Shown: positions 27,003-36,454 of the stretch, in pieces
How the letters are laid out: each line of letters begins with the position of its first letter
Position numbering within the stretch: the first letter of the stretch is position 1
Source: Flavobacteriaceae bacterium
GTDB lineage: Bacteria; Bacteroidota; Bacteroidia; Flavobacteriales; Flavobacteriaceae
Assembly (NCBI GenBank): GCA_013042715.1
Contig: JABDPN010000111.1
Location: 1 to 42,955 of the forward strand
DNA length: 42,955 bases
Direction: 5' to 3'
The notes under the pieces: model-generated
The model's database searches: none
What the model was told of the DNA's origin: nothing
The model's input: the letters and a program-made list of their open reading frames with translations, nothing else
Position numbers and translations under genes: made by a program

Positions 27003-29195
27003 TTATATATCTTCTTTTTTACCAATTAATTTAAAATCTAAGTGTTTTCTAACTAAATCTGCCTGCTTAACTTTTACAACAACTTCTTCACCTAATTGAT
27101 ACATGTTTTTTGTTGCTTCTCCAACTAAAGCATATTCATCTTGATCAAATCTGTAATAATCATCTTTTATATCACGAATTCTAACCATCCCTTCACATTT
27201 ATTCTCAATAATCTCAACATAAATTCCCCAATCTGTAACACCAGAAATAACTCCTAAAAATTCTTGATCCTGATGATCTTGCATAAATTTAATCTGCATA
27301 TACTTAATAGAATCTCTTTCGGCTTTTGTTGCTAGATATTCCATGTTAGAAGAATGTTGACATTTTGTTTCGTAATCATCTTCGTTTACAGATTTTCCAC
27401 CATCCAGATAATGCTGTAATAATCGATGTGCTATAACATCTGGATAACGACGAATTGGTGAGGTAAAATGACTATAATAATCGAAAGCTAAGCCATAATG
27501 ACCGATATTACGTGTAGTATATTCGGCTTTACTCATACTACGTATTGTTAACGTATCGACAAGGTTTTGTTCTTTTTTCCCAACAACATCACTTAGTAAA
27601 GTATTTAGAGATTGGGTTATACTTTTTCTATCTCTTAGGTTTAATTTATATCCAAAACGACTAATAATATTTTGAAGTGAAGCTAACTTTTCATCATTAG
27701 GTTCGTCATGTACGCGATAAATAAAAGTCTTTTTAGGGTTTTGCTTTCCAATAAATTCCGCTACTTTTTTATTAGCGAGAAGCATAAATTCTTCTATTAA
27801 GTGGTTAGCGTCCTTTGATATTTTAAAGAAGACACCTATTGGATTATTGGTTATATCCAGATTAAACTTCACCTCTACTTTATCAAACGAAATTGCACCA
27901 CTTTGCATGCGTTTTTTACGCATAATTTTTGCTAAAAAATCCAATTTAAGAATAGCTGAAGCTATTTCAGGTTTAGTTTTATAAGTTTTTCCTGTAAGTG
28001 ATACTTCTTTAGGTATAGAATTAGAATTAGATTCTATTACAGCTTGTGCTTCTTCGTAAGCAAAACGTGCATCACTATAAGTTACTGTTCTACCAAACCA
28101 TTGGTTTTTAATTTCAGCTTTATTAGTTATTTCGAATACTGCAGAAAAGGTAAATTTTTCTTCGTGTGGACGTAATGAACATGCATTATTAGAAAGTATT
28201 TCTGGAAGCATTGGTACTACTCTATCTACTAAATAAACAGAAGTTGCACGTTCGTAAGCTTCTTCATCTAGAATTGTATCTTCTTTTACATAATGTGACA
28301 CATCTGCTATATGAATTCCTATTTCAAAATTTCCATTTTCTAGAACCTGAAAAGATAAAGCGTCATCGAAATCTTTTGCATCTTTTGGATCAATAGTAAA
28401 AGTTAAAACATCTCGCATATCGCGACGTTTTTTTATTTCCTTTTGGTTTATAGATGTATCAATTTTATTTGCAAATTCTTCTACTTCGATAGGAAAATCG
28501 TAAGGTAATCCATATTCTGCCAGTATAGAATGTATTTCTGTGTTATGTTCTCCAGGTTTACCAAGCACTTTAACTACTTTACCAAATGGAGAATCTGCTT
28601 TATCTGGCCAATCTTCAAGTCTTACTAATACTTTATCACCATCTTCGGCATTATAGATTTTTTTAAGTGGAACAAAAATATCTGTATACATTTTTGAGTC
28701 GTCTGGAATAAAAAAAGCATAACTATTATGGATTTGGATGACACCTACAAATTCTGATTTTGCTCGTTTAAGTATTTGTGTTATTTCACCTTCAACTTTT
28801 CCTCTGTGACGTCTTCTAAAAACATAAAATTCTACTTCGTCGCCATGTAAAGCTTTATTTATATTATTAGAAGATATGTGTACGTCTTCTTTAAAATCTT
28901 CACAAATTATATACCCATTTCCTCGAGAACTAATATCTAATTTTCCTTTGTAATACTCTGAAGTTACTACAATTTTAAATTTACCTCTATCTACTTCTTC
29001 TATATCACCTTTAGAGGCTAATCGTGCTAAGTTCTTAATAATTTGATTTCTACTACTAGCATCAGTTACACCAAGTTTAGCAGCTATTTGCTTGTAGTTA
29101 AAGACTTTATTTTTTTCTGCTTTTAAAACAGATAGAATACTTTTCTGGTAGTTTTGAATTTTACTAGAAGATCTTCTCTTCTTCTTTCTTGCCAT
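27003..29195 (-). CDS. rnr: Ribonuclease R
   Basis: FTIDPKDAKDFDDALSFQVLENGNFEIGIHIADVSHYV, HYGLAFDYYSHFTSPIRRYPDVIAHRLL, C-terminal S1 domain. Confidence 0.97.
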   Translation of the reverse strand: MARKKKRRSSSKIQNYQKSILSVLKAEKNKVFNYKQIAAKLGVTDASSRNQIIKNLARLASKGDIEEVDRGKFKIVVTSEYYKGKLDISSRGNGYIICEDFKEDVHISSNNINKALHGDEVEFYVFRRRHRGKVEGEITQILKRAKSEFVGVIQIHNSYAFFIPDDSKMYTDIFVPLKKIYNAEDGDKVLVRLEDWPDKADSPFGKVVKVLGKPGEHNTEIHSILAEYGLPYDFPIEVEEFANKIDTSINQKEIKKRRDMRDVLTFTIDPKDAKDFDDALSFQVLENGNFEIGIHIADVSHYVKEDTILDEEAYERATSVYLVDRVVPMLPEILSNNACSLRPHEEKFTFSAVFEITNKAEIKNQWFGRTVTYSDARFAYEEAQAVIESNSNSIPKEVSLTGKTYKTKPEIASAILKLDFLAKIMRKKRMQSGAISFDKVEVKFNLDITNNPIGVFFKISKDANHLIEEFMLLANKKVAEFIGKQNPKKTFIYRVHDEPNDEKLASLQNIISRFGYKLNLRDRKSITQSLNTLLSDVVGKKEQNLVDTLTIRSMSKAEYTTRNIGHYGLAFDYYSHFTSPIRRYPDVIAHRLLQHYLDGGKSVNEDDYETKCQHSSNMEYLATKAERDSIKYMQIKFMQDHQDQEFLGVISGVTDWGIYVEIIENKCEGMVRIRDIKDDYYRFDQDEYALVGEATKNMYQLGEEVVVKVKQADLVRKHLDFKLIGKKEDI

Positions 29196-29745
29196 CTTCT
29201 ATTTTTAATTTTATCAAAACTACGTTTTAATTATTAAATGAAAATCGATTAAAACTAACTTTATAAACATTTAATACTATAATAACATTTTATTCTTTTT
29301 TTAAATTTAAATAATTGGTTATTATTATTGTTTGTTAATAGCGTTTAAAACTTTTATTGATTTTATTTTGATAGTAAGTTATAGTCTTTTAGTAACCGTT
29401 TATTAATAGGTTATAAACAGTATAAACAATTCATTTTTAAATTTTAATAGATTTAGTTAACAGTTATTAATAGACTACTAAAATTTTATTTTTTTAATAA
29501 ATAAATGAGCTAATACCTGTTTATAATTATGAAATTATGGTTCATAATAAATCAATTAATTTCTAAAACTAAATTTTTTTATTTCATTTTGATTTTTGAT
29601 TAGAAAATTATTTTAAATACCAAAAAAATAGTTATCATTATTAACAAATAGATATTAACAAGTTATTATAAATGATACTAACAGTGTTAATTAAAACTAG
29701 AAGTGTTTTTGTAAATTTACTTTGCTAAAATATATACATATACTC
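29196..29745. other. Very AT-rich divergent intergenic region with repeated TTAT(A/T)AACA motifs (possible DnaA-box-like cluster)
   Basis: TTATAAACA at 29261-29269 and 29411-29419, reverse complement TGTTTATAA at 29518-29526, TTATTAACA at 29638-29646, plus near-variants. Confidence 0.35.
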
Positions 29746-30183
29746 ATGAAAATAGCCATTGGAAATGATCACGCAGGACCAGAATATAAATTTGCAATAG
29801 TTAAATTTATAGAATCTAAAGGTATAGAGGTTGTAAATTACGGAACTGATACTTTAGATAGTGTAGATTATCCAGATTTTATTCATCCTGTAGCTAAAGA
29901 TGTTGATACAAATCAAGTAGATTTTGGTATTATTATTTGTGGTAGTGGAAATGGTGTAAACATGACAGCTAACAAATACCAGAATGTACGTAGTGCATTA
30001 TGTTGGAATAAAGAAATTGTTGCTTTAGCACGTGAACATAATAATGCAAATATTTTGAGTATTCCTGCACGTTTTACAGCTTTACCTCAAGCTTTAGAAA
30101 TGGTAGAAACGTTTCTTAATACAGATTTTGAAGGTGGACGACATCAAAACAGAATTAATAAAATACCTAATAAATGTTGTTAA
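29746..30183 (+). CDS. rpiB: Ribose-5-phosphate isomerase B
   Basis: MKIAIGNDHAGPEYKFAIVKFIESKGIEVVNYGT, GIIICGSGNGVNMTANKYQNVRSALCW; start chosen at the conventional ATG. Confidence 0.95.
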   Translation: MKIAIGNDHAGPEYKFAIVKFIESKGIEVVNYGTDTLDSVDYPDFIHPVAKDVDTNQVDFGIIICGSGNGVNMTANKYQNVRSALCWNKEIVALAREHNNANILSIPARFTALPQALEMVETFLNTDFEGGRHQNRINKIPNKCC

Positions 30184-31101
30184 ATGAGTCATTCGCACTC
30201 ACATAATCATTCTCATCAGCATCCTGATTTAAAAGGTAGAAATCTTTTAATTTCTATTTTTTTAAATATTTTAATTACAACAGCTCAAGTTATTGGAGGA
30301 CTTATATCTGGAAGTTTATCACTATTAAGTGATGCACTACATAATGCAAGTGATGTAATCTCTTTAGTAATAAGTTATTTTGCTGCAAAACTATCTCAAA
30401 AAAATGCGTCATTAAACAGAACTTTTGGTTATAAACGAGCCGAAATTATGGCTGCTTTTGTAAATGCAGCTACACTTATTGTTATAGCAGTTTTTTTAAT
30501 AGTTGAAGCTATAGAACGTTTTCAAAATCCACAGGAGATAGAATCAAGTTTGGTAATTTGGTTATCCTTACTTGGTATTCTTGCTAATGGTTTTAGCGTT
30601 TTACTCTTAAAAAAAGATGCAGAAAGTAATATGAATATGAAGAGTGCCTATCTGCATTTATTTACAGATATGCTTGCTAGTATTGCTGTATTAATTGGAG
30701 GATTACTCATGAAATTCTACGAGGTTTTCTGGATAGATAGTGTACTTACGCTTGCAATTGCAGTTTACTTAATTTTTGTTGGTTTTGATTTACTTAAAAA
30801 CTCATATAAAGTTTTAATGTTATTTACTCCAGATAGTATTAAAATTCAAGAGATTGTTCAAGAAGTTCAGAAAATTGAATCTATAGAAAATGTACATCAT
30901 GTACATGTATGGCAACTTAATGAAGATGAAACACATCTTGAAGCACATATTGAATTTGAAAAAGATATTTCGATATCTCAATTTGATATAATACTTGTAG
31001 ATATTGAAAAGATACTACATGATAAATTCAATATAAATCATGTGAATATTCAACCAGAATACAATAAAACTGGTCCTAAAGATGTAATTGTTCAAGATTA
31101 A
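30184..31101 (+). CDS. Cation diffusion facilitator (CDF) metal efflux transporter
   Basis: His-rich N-terminus MSHSHSHNHSHQH, ISGSLSLLSDALHNASDVISLVISYFA, VHHVHVWQLNEDETHLEAHI. Confidence 0.93.
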   Translation: MSHSHSHNHSHQHPDLKGRNLLISIFLNILITTAQVIGGLISGSLSLLSDALHNASDVISLVISYFAAKLSQKNASLNRTFGYKRAEIMAAFVNAATLIVIAVFLIVEAIERFQNPQEIESSLVIWLSLLGILANGFSVLLLKKDAESNMNMKSAYLHLFTDMLASIAVLIGGLLMKFYEVFWIDSVLTLAIAVYLIFVGFDLLKNSYKVLMLFTPDSIKIQEIVQEVQKIESIENVHHVHVWQLNEDETHLEAHIEFEKDISISQFDIILVDIEKILHDKFNINHVNIQPEYNKTGPKDVIVQD

Positions 31102-31544
31102 TGTTAGATATAAAAATTAAATATTTTGAAGAACTTTCTATTGATGAGCTATATAATATTTTACAATTACGTAGTGAAGTTTTTGTAGTTGAACAAGATT
31201 GTGTATATCAAGATATAGACTACAAAGACCAAAAAGCACTTCATGTTTTAGGGTTTAAAAATAATAAGTTAATAGCTTATACAAGAATTTTTAAACCAGG
31301 AGACTATTTTGATTTAGCAAGTATTGGTAGAGTAGTCGTTATAGAAAAAGAACGTGAAAATAAATATGGTTGCCATATTATGGAAGCTTCAATTTCTGCT
31401 TTAAAAGAACATTTTAATGAAACTACTATAAAAATTTCTGCCCAGTGTTATTTAAAAAATTTCTATAACAATTTAGGGTTTAATCAAGTAGGAGAGGAGT
31501 ACTTGGAAGATAATATTCCACATATTGCGATGATAAGAAAGTAG
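31101..31544 (+). CDS. GNAT-family N-acetyltransferase (ElaA-like)
   Basis: LYNILQLRSEVFVVEQDCVYQDIDYKDQKALHVLG...SIGRVVV; one-base overlap with the CDF gene. Confidence 0.88.
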   Translation: MLDIKIKYFEELSIDELYNILQLRSEVFVVEQDCVYQDIDYKDQKALHVLGFKNNKLIAYTRIFKPGDYFDLASIGRVVVIEKERENKYGCHIMEASISALKEHFNETTIKISAQCYLKNFYNNLGFNQVGEEYLEDNIPHIAMIRK

Positions 31545-32390
31545 TTATTTATTATTAGAAATATAAGTAATTTCAATTTCTACTCGTCTATCATATTTTG
31601 GATCACCACCAAGCGGAAACATTCTTCGCATACCTTTATATTTCATACGTCTTACATCTATTCCTTGTTTTTTAAAATAATCATAAATATATTTTGCGCG
31701 TGCTACAGATAAATTATATTTTCTAGTTTTTTTATCTATTGCGTCTCTTGCGTTCTTAGTACAACATACATGTCCTTGAATGGTAAAATATATATCGTCG
31801 CGTTCTTTTAAAACTTGTGCAATTTCTTTTAGTGCTTTTTTAGATTCTGGTAAAACGTAACTATAATTAATTATGAATAATAATTCTTTTAATCTTATTT
31901 TATCACCAATTTTTAAGTCTCCTTTTAAAACAGATACTGTACTTGGTTCTTTAGGAGTTTCGTTAAGTTCTTTTTTAGGTTGGTTTTTAGTGTTTATAAT
32001 TGCAATAATCTCTACTTTTCTATTTAAACCTCTTATAATATTAATATCTACTGTGTTAACTATTTTAAGTAGAATTTCACCTTTACCATCAACGTTACTA
32101 ATTATAGATTCTTTAATATTGTTATGAGAAAGAATGCTTTTAATAGCATCAGCTCTATTTTGAGAAAGTGTTTCATTGTATAGATTAGTTCCTCTATCAT
32201 CACAAAAACCATAGATAGAAATTTTTTTAACTTCAGCTTCTTGTAACTTCATTATAAACAATAATAATCTACTTTGTTCTGTTTCTGGAACAACATATTT
32301 ATCAGTTTCAAAATACACAACATGATTAATTTCGTTTTGTGAAAATGCAAAACAACTAAAGAAGAAAAGTGAGTAGATTAAGCGTTTCAT
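31545..32390 (-). CDS. OmpA-family protein with two tandem OmpA-like domains
   Basis: VYFETDKYVVPE...GFCDDRGTNLYNETLSQNRADAIKSIL...NRKVEI and NYSYVLPESKKALKEIAQVL...GHVCC...NLSVARAKYIYDYFKKQGID...YDRRVEIEI. Confidence 0.8.
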   Translation of the reverse strand: MKRLIYSLFFFSCFAFSQNEINHVVYFETDKYVVPETEQSRLLLFIMKLQEAEVKKISIYGFCDDRGTNLYNETLSQNRADAIKSILSHNNIKESIISNVDGKGEILLKIVNTVDINIIRGLNRKVEIIAIINTKNQPKKELNETPKEPSTVSVLKGDLKIGDKIRLKELLFIINYSYVLPESKKALKEIAQVLKERDDIYFTIQGHVCCTKNARDAIDKKTRKYNLSVARAKYIYDYFKKQGIDVRRMKYKGMRRMFPLGGDPKYDRRVEIEITYISNNK

Positions 32391-32447
32391 TTAAACCACA
32401 ATATACTAATATATCTGTAATTTAAATATATTAAAAGTAGCTTTAGA

Positions 32448-34082
32448 TTAATTTAAATAGCTTAAATACGTCTTGTTATCAATTAAAATATCTTTTGCTT
32501 TATTAACAACTGGGTTGTTTTTAAGCACATATTCGTACATACCTTCTCTATAAAAATATCGCTTAACAATTTCGTATTCTAAAAGCATAAGAACCTGATC
32601 TTTGTTACTATCTATTGCGTTATTTTTTATAGTTTTTAAATGATTAGTAATGTTTAAATACGAACTTTTTAATTGGTTATTAAGTTGTTCTTCTTCTGCG
32701 ATTTTAATAGCTTTTTCTAATGCGCGTTCTGTTTTAGTTTCGTAAGAGAAATTATTGGATTTTAAATATGATTTAAAATCGTTAAAATCGGAATCTGAAA
32801 GATTAAAACTATGTAAGTCTGAAACAGAATTGTTATAAAAATAAGTAGTAGCATAATTAAATATTAAATCGTCTTTTAATATGTTTTTAGTAACGTTAGT
32901 ATGTTTAGAATTTTGTAATTCTACATCTGGTTGAATGCCTCCACCATCAAATACAGAACGACCATTTTTGGTTTTAAATTCAGTAATATTTTCCTGTTTA
33001 GTTCTTACAGCATTTCCATCCTCATCTCTATTCCAATAATCTAAAGCCTGTATACATCTTCCAGAAGGAGTATAGTATCTAGAAATTGTAACTTTAAGCT
33101 GTGTGCCATAAGTTAATTTTTTAGGTCTTTGTACTAAACCTTTCCCAAAACTTCTATTACCAACAACAACAGCTCTATCTAAATCCTGTAGGGCTCCAGA
33201 CACAATTTCGCTTGCAGAAGCACTACCTTCATCAATTATAATTACTAATGGAATTTCCAAATCTAATGGGTCTCTTTTAGTAAAATAGGTTTGGTTGTAT
33301 TTATCTACTTTGGATTTTGTAGTTACTACTAATTGCCCTTTAGGTACAAAAAAGTTTACAATTTTAATCGCTTCGTTAAGCAAACCTCCTGGATTTCCTC
33401 TAAGGTCTAAAATAAGTTTATCTGCTCCATCTACTTTAAGATTGTTAATAGCATTAGACGTTTCGTAAGCAGCTTTTCTTGTAAATTTTGATAGCGCTAC
33501 ATATCCAATATTGTTATCTAACATTTTGTATAATGGTACAGCTTTTATTTCCACTTCTTCTCTTGTAATGATTGCCGTATTTGTTTTTCCTTGCCTGTTG
33601 TATGCAATAGTTACAGCGCTTCCTTGAGCACCTTTAAGTAAGTCGCCAGAGTTTTGTTTAAAGTCTGAAACTAAGATATCGTCTACCTTTATAATCTCGT
33701 CTCCAGCTTTTAACCCAGCTATGTCTGCAGGATAACCTTTATAAGGTTCTATAATAACAAGCTTATCTTTAAGTGTTTTTATACTTGCTCCAATTCCTGT
33801 GTAATCTCCTGTATTATTAATTCGTGCAGCTTCTACATCTTGCTCATTCATAAAAACAGTGTATGGATCAAGTTCTTTTAACATGTTTTTAATTGCAGAA
33901 TCCATTAATTCCCCAGGATTTGTTTCGTCTACATAATTCATGTTAACCTCTTTAAAAAGCGTTGTGAAGATTTCTATTTGTTTTGCGATTTCAAAAAAAT
34001 CACTTTTAAAAGCTGTTCCAGTAAATAATACTATTATTGCTAACACTGGAAGTGTTATTTTCTTTTTTAAAGTATTTTTCAT
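32448..34082 (-). CDS. S41-family C-terminal processing peptidase
   Basis: PDZ (GIGASIKTLKDKLVIIEPYKGYPADIAGLKAGDEIIKVDD), catalytic EGSASASEIVSGALQDLDRAVVVGNRSFGKGLVQ; start set at MKNTLKKK. Confidence 0.95.
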   Translation of the reverse strand: MKNTLKKKITLPVLAIIVLFTGTAFKSDFFEIAKQIEIFTTLFKEVNMNYVDETNPGELMDSAIKNMLKELDPYTVFMNEQDVEAARINNTGDYTGIGASIKTLKDKLVIIEPYKGYPADIAGLKAGDEIIKVDDILVSDFKQNSGDLLKGAQGSAVTIAYNRQGKTNTAIITREEVEIKAVPLYKMLDNNIGYVALSKFTRKAAYETSNAINNLKVDGADKLILDLRGNPGGLLNEAIKIVNFFVPKGQLVVTTKSKVDKYNQTYFTKRDPLDLEIPLVIIIDEGSASASEIVSGALQDLDRAVVVGNRSFGKGLVQRPKKLTYGTQLKVTISRYYTPSGRCIQALDYWNRDEDGNAVRTKQENITEFKTKNGRSVFDGGGIQPDVELQNSKHTNVTKNILKDDLIFNYATTYFYNNSVSDLHSFNLSDSDFNDFKSYLKSNNFSYETKTERALEKAIKIAEEEQLNNQLKSSYLNITNHLKTIKNNAIDSNKDQVLMLLEYEIVKRYFYREGMYEYVLKNNPVVNKAKDILIDNKTYLSYLN

Positions 34083-34092
34083 GTGTGTATTT

Positions 34093-34473
34093 TTAATCTT
34101 GTTCATAGATTTTAGTTTTAAACTTTTCTAGTAATCCTTTCATACTATTATTAAGACTACTAAAAACAGGTATTTCTGTTCCAATGTACAAAATCATTAA
34201 AGCATATTGTGTTTTAAGATTGTTAAAATAAAAAGGCTTATTTAACCTAAAAACTTCTCTTATTAGGCGTTTAATACTGTTTCTATCAACTGCTTTTTTG
34301 TGTTGTTTTTTACCCACAGACACAGCGGTTTTTACAATAGCATCATCGTTAAATTCTGCTTTACAATATTTTAAAAGCAAAGGATATGCCATAATAGACT
34401 TACCATTTTCAAACAAGTACTCTATTTGCTTTTTACTCTTTAGTTTATCTTTTTTATTAAATTTAAAACGCAT
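34093..34473 (-). CDS. rnpA: Ribonuclease P protein component
   Basis: KDKLKSKKQIEYLFENGKSIMAYPLLLKY...VSVGKKQHKKAVDRNSIKRLIREVFRLNK. Confidence 0.92.
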   Translation of the reverse strand: MRFKFNKKDKLKSKKQIEYLFENGKSIMAYPLLLKYCKAEFNDDAIVKTAVSVGKKQHKKAVDRNSIKRLIREVFRLNKPFYFNNLKTQYALMILYIGTEIPVFSSLNNSMKGLLEKFKTKIYEQD

Positions 34474-34598
34474 TGTAAAACAAAAGTAACAATATCATTT
34501 AAAGGAAAGCACTATTTATAGGCTATGATAAAAATCATTGTTTAAATTTAGTGCTAATTGTAATTTACAAGTTGCTTAATAATTAAACAAAATAGATA

Positions 34599-36449
34599 AT
34601 GGGAGATTTAAAAGTTACAAGATTATCTAGTAAAGAAGATAAGTCAAGCTACATCCATCAATTGGTTAAAGATATAGAAGCTTTAGACCAAATGATAAAA
34701 GATGACCTTATTGAAAAGTCTCCAATTAGAATAGGAGCAGAGCAGGAGTTTTGTTTAATTAATAACGAGTACAAAGCCAGCCACAATTCGTTAGAAGTGC
34801 TTAAAGAAATAAATGATAAACATTTTACAACAGAAATTGGAAATTACAACCTGGAAATAAATTTAGATCCTTTGGAGCTTAAAGGCGATTGTTTTTCAGT
34901 AATAGAAAAACAGTTAACAGAATATCTTAATAATGCCAAAGCAGCTGCGGCAAAGAAACAAACTAAAATTCTACTTACAGGAATATTACCAACATTAACA
35001 CTTAAAGAAATTGGTGACGAAAACATGACACCAATACAGCGTTATGGTGTTTTAAATAAAGCAATAAAAGAATCAAGAAGGCAAGATTTCGATATTCATA
35101 TTAAAGGTGTAGATGAAATAAATATGCTTCATGATTCTGTAATGCTTGAAGGATGTAATACAAGTTTTCAAATTCATCTTCAAATTCATCCAGATGATTT
35201 TATAGAAAGTTATAATTGGGCACAAGCTATTTCTGGACCTATATTAAGTGTTTGTACCAATTCGCCACTATTATTTGGAAAAGAACTCTGGAGTGAAACC
35301 AGAATAGCATTGTTCACCCAAAGTGTCGATACAAGAGCGAATTCATTTTTATTAAACCAAAAACAATCTAGAGTAAGTTATGGTGGACAATGGTCCAAAG
35401 GAACGATAACAGATATTTTTAAAGACAATATTGCACGATTTAGAAGTTTGGTTACATCAAAATACATAAAAGATAGCGTTGAAATGCTAGACAAAGGAGA
35501 GATACCAAAACTAAGTGCTTTGTGCTTACATAATGGAACGGTCTACAGGTGGAATCGTGCATGTTATGGTGTTGGAAATGGCAAACCACATCTTAGAATT
35601 GAAAATAGATACATTCCTTCTGGACCAACAGTTGTGGACGAAATTGCAAATATGATGTTTTGGATAGGTGTTATGGTTGGAAAACCAGAACGATATAAAA
35701 ATATCCATAAAAAAATGGATTTTAGAGATGCAAAAGCCAATTTCTTTAATGCTGCACGTTATGGAATGGCTACGCAATTTGTTTGGGATGGGAAATATAT
35801 ATGTAGTCAGAATATGATTTTAGATATTTTACTACCAATTGCTCGAGAAGGTTTGATAAAATTTGGGATTTCAAAAAAAGACATAAACTATTATCTAAAT
35901 ATTATAGAAAAAAGAGTAATCTCTTTTACGGGATCACAATGGTCAGTCCAGAGTTTTAGAAACTTATTAAGTATTCATAAAGAATTTGAAGCCGCTCAAA
36001 CCTTAACAGCTAATATGTATAAAATGCAGGAGAAAGGTTCACCTGTTTCGACTTGGAATCCATTGAATGCAGATACGCTTTCACCTTTTGAGAGTAAAAA
36101 ACTTGTAAAGCATAAAATGAGTACAGATATTTTTTCAGTGCGAAAAAAAGATAGTATTGAGCTTGTCTTAAATATTATGCGCTGGAAAAAAATCAATCAT
36201 ATGCCTGTAATTAATAACAAAATAAATATTATTGGCTTAATTTCGTGGAATGATGTAAAAGAAATACTTGACGATAAAGAAAAACTAAAAGAGTCTGTCA
36301 GTAGCATTATGAAAACAGATCTTATAATCACATCACAATTTGAATCCCTTGAAACAGCAAAAGAAAGGATGGAAACAAACAATATTAACTGTTTACCAGT
36401 AGTTAAGAAAAAACGTTTAATAGGAATCTTAACTTCAAAAGATTTTTAG
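34599..36449 (+). CDS. GCS2-type glutamate-cysteine ligase-like enzyme fused to a C-terminal CBS-domain pair
   Basis: IRIGAEQEFCLIN...EIGNYNLEINLDPLEL...MLHDSVMLEGCNTSFQIHLQI; C-terminal HKMSTDIFSVRKKDSIELVLNIMRWKKINHMPVINNKINIIGLISWNDV and ..SIMKTDLIITSQFESLETAKERMETNNINCLPVVKKKRLIGILTSKDF. Confidence 0.85.
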   Translation: MGDLKVTRLSSKEDKSSYIHQLVKDIEALDQMIKDDLIEKSPIRIGAEQEFCLINNEYKASHNSLEVLKEINDKHFTTEIGNYNLEINLDPLELKGDCFSVIEKQLTEYLNNAKAAAAKKQTKILLTGILPTLTLKEIGDENMTPIQRYGVLNKAIKESRRQDFDIHIKGVDEINMLHDSVMLEGCNTSFQIHLQIHPDDFIESYNWAQAISGPILSVCTNSPLLFGKELWSETRIALFTQSVDTRANSFLLNQKQSRVSYGGQWSKGTITDIFKDNIARFRSLVTSKYIKDSVEMLDKGEIPKLSALCLHNGTVYRWNRACYGVGNGKPHLRIENRYIPSGPTVVDEIANMMFWIGVMVGKPERYKNIHKKMDFRDAKANFFNAARYGMATQFVWDGKYICSQNMILDILLPIAREGLIKFGISKKDINYYLNIIEKRVISFTGSQWSVQSFRNLLSIHKEFEAAQTLTANMYKMQEKGSPVSTWNPLNADTLSPFESKKLVKHKMSTDIFSVRKKDSIELVLNIMRWKKINHMPVINNKINIIGLISWNDVKEILDDKEKLKESVSSIMKTDLIITSQFESLETAKERMETNNINCLPVVKKKRLIGILTSKDF

Positions 36450-36454
36450 ATTTT

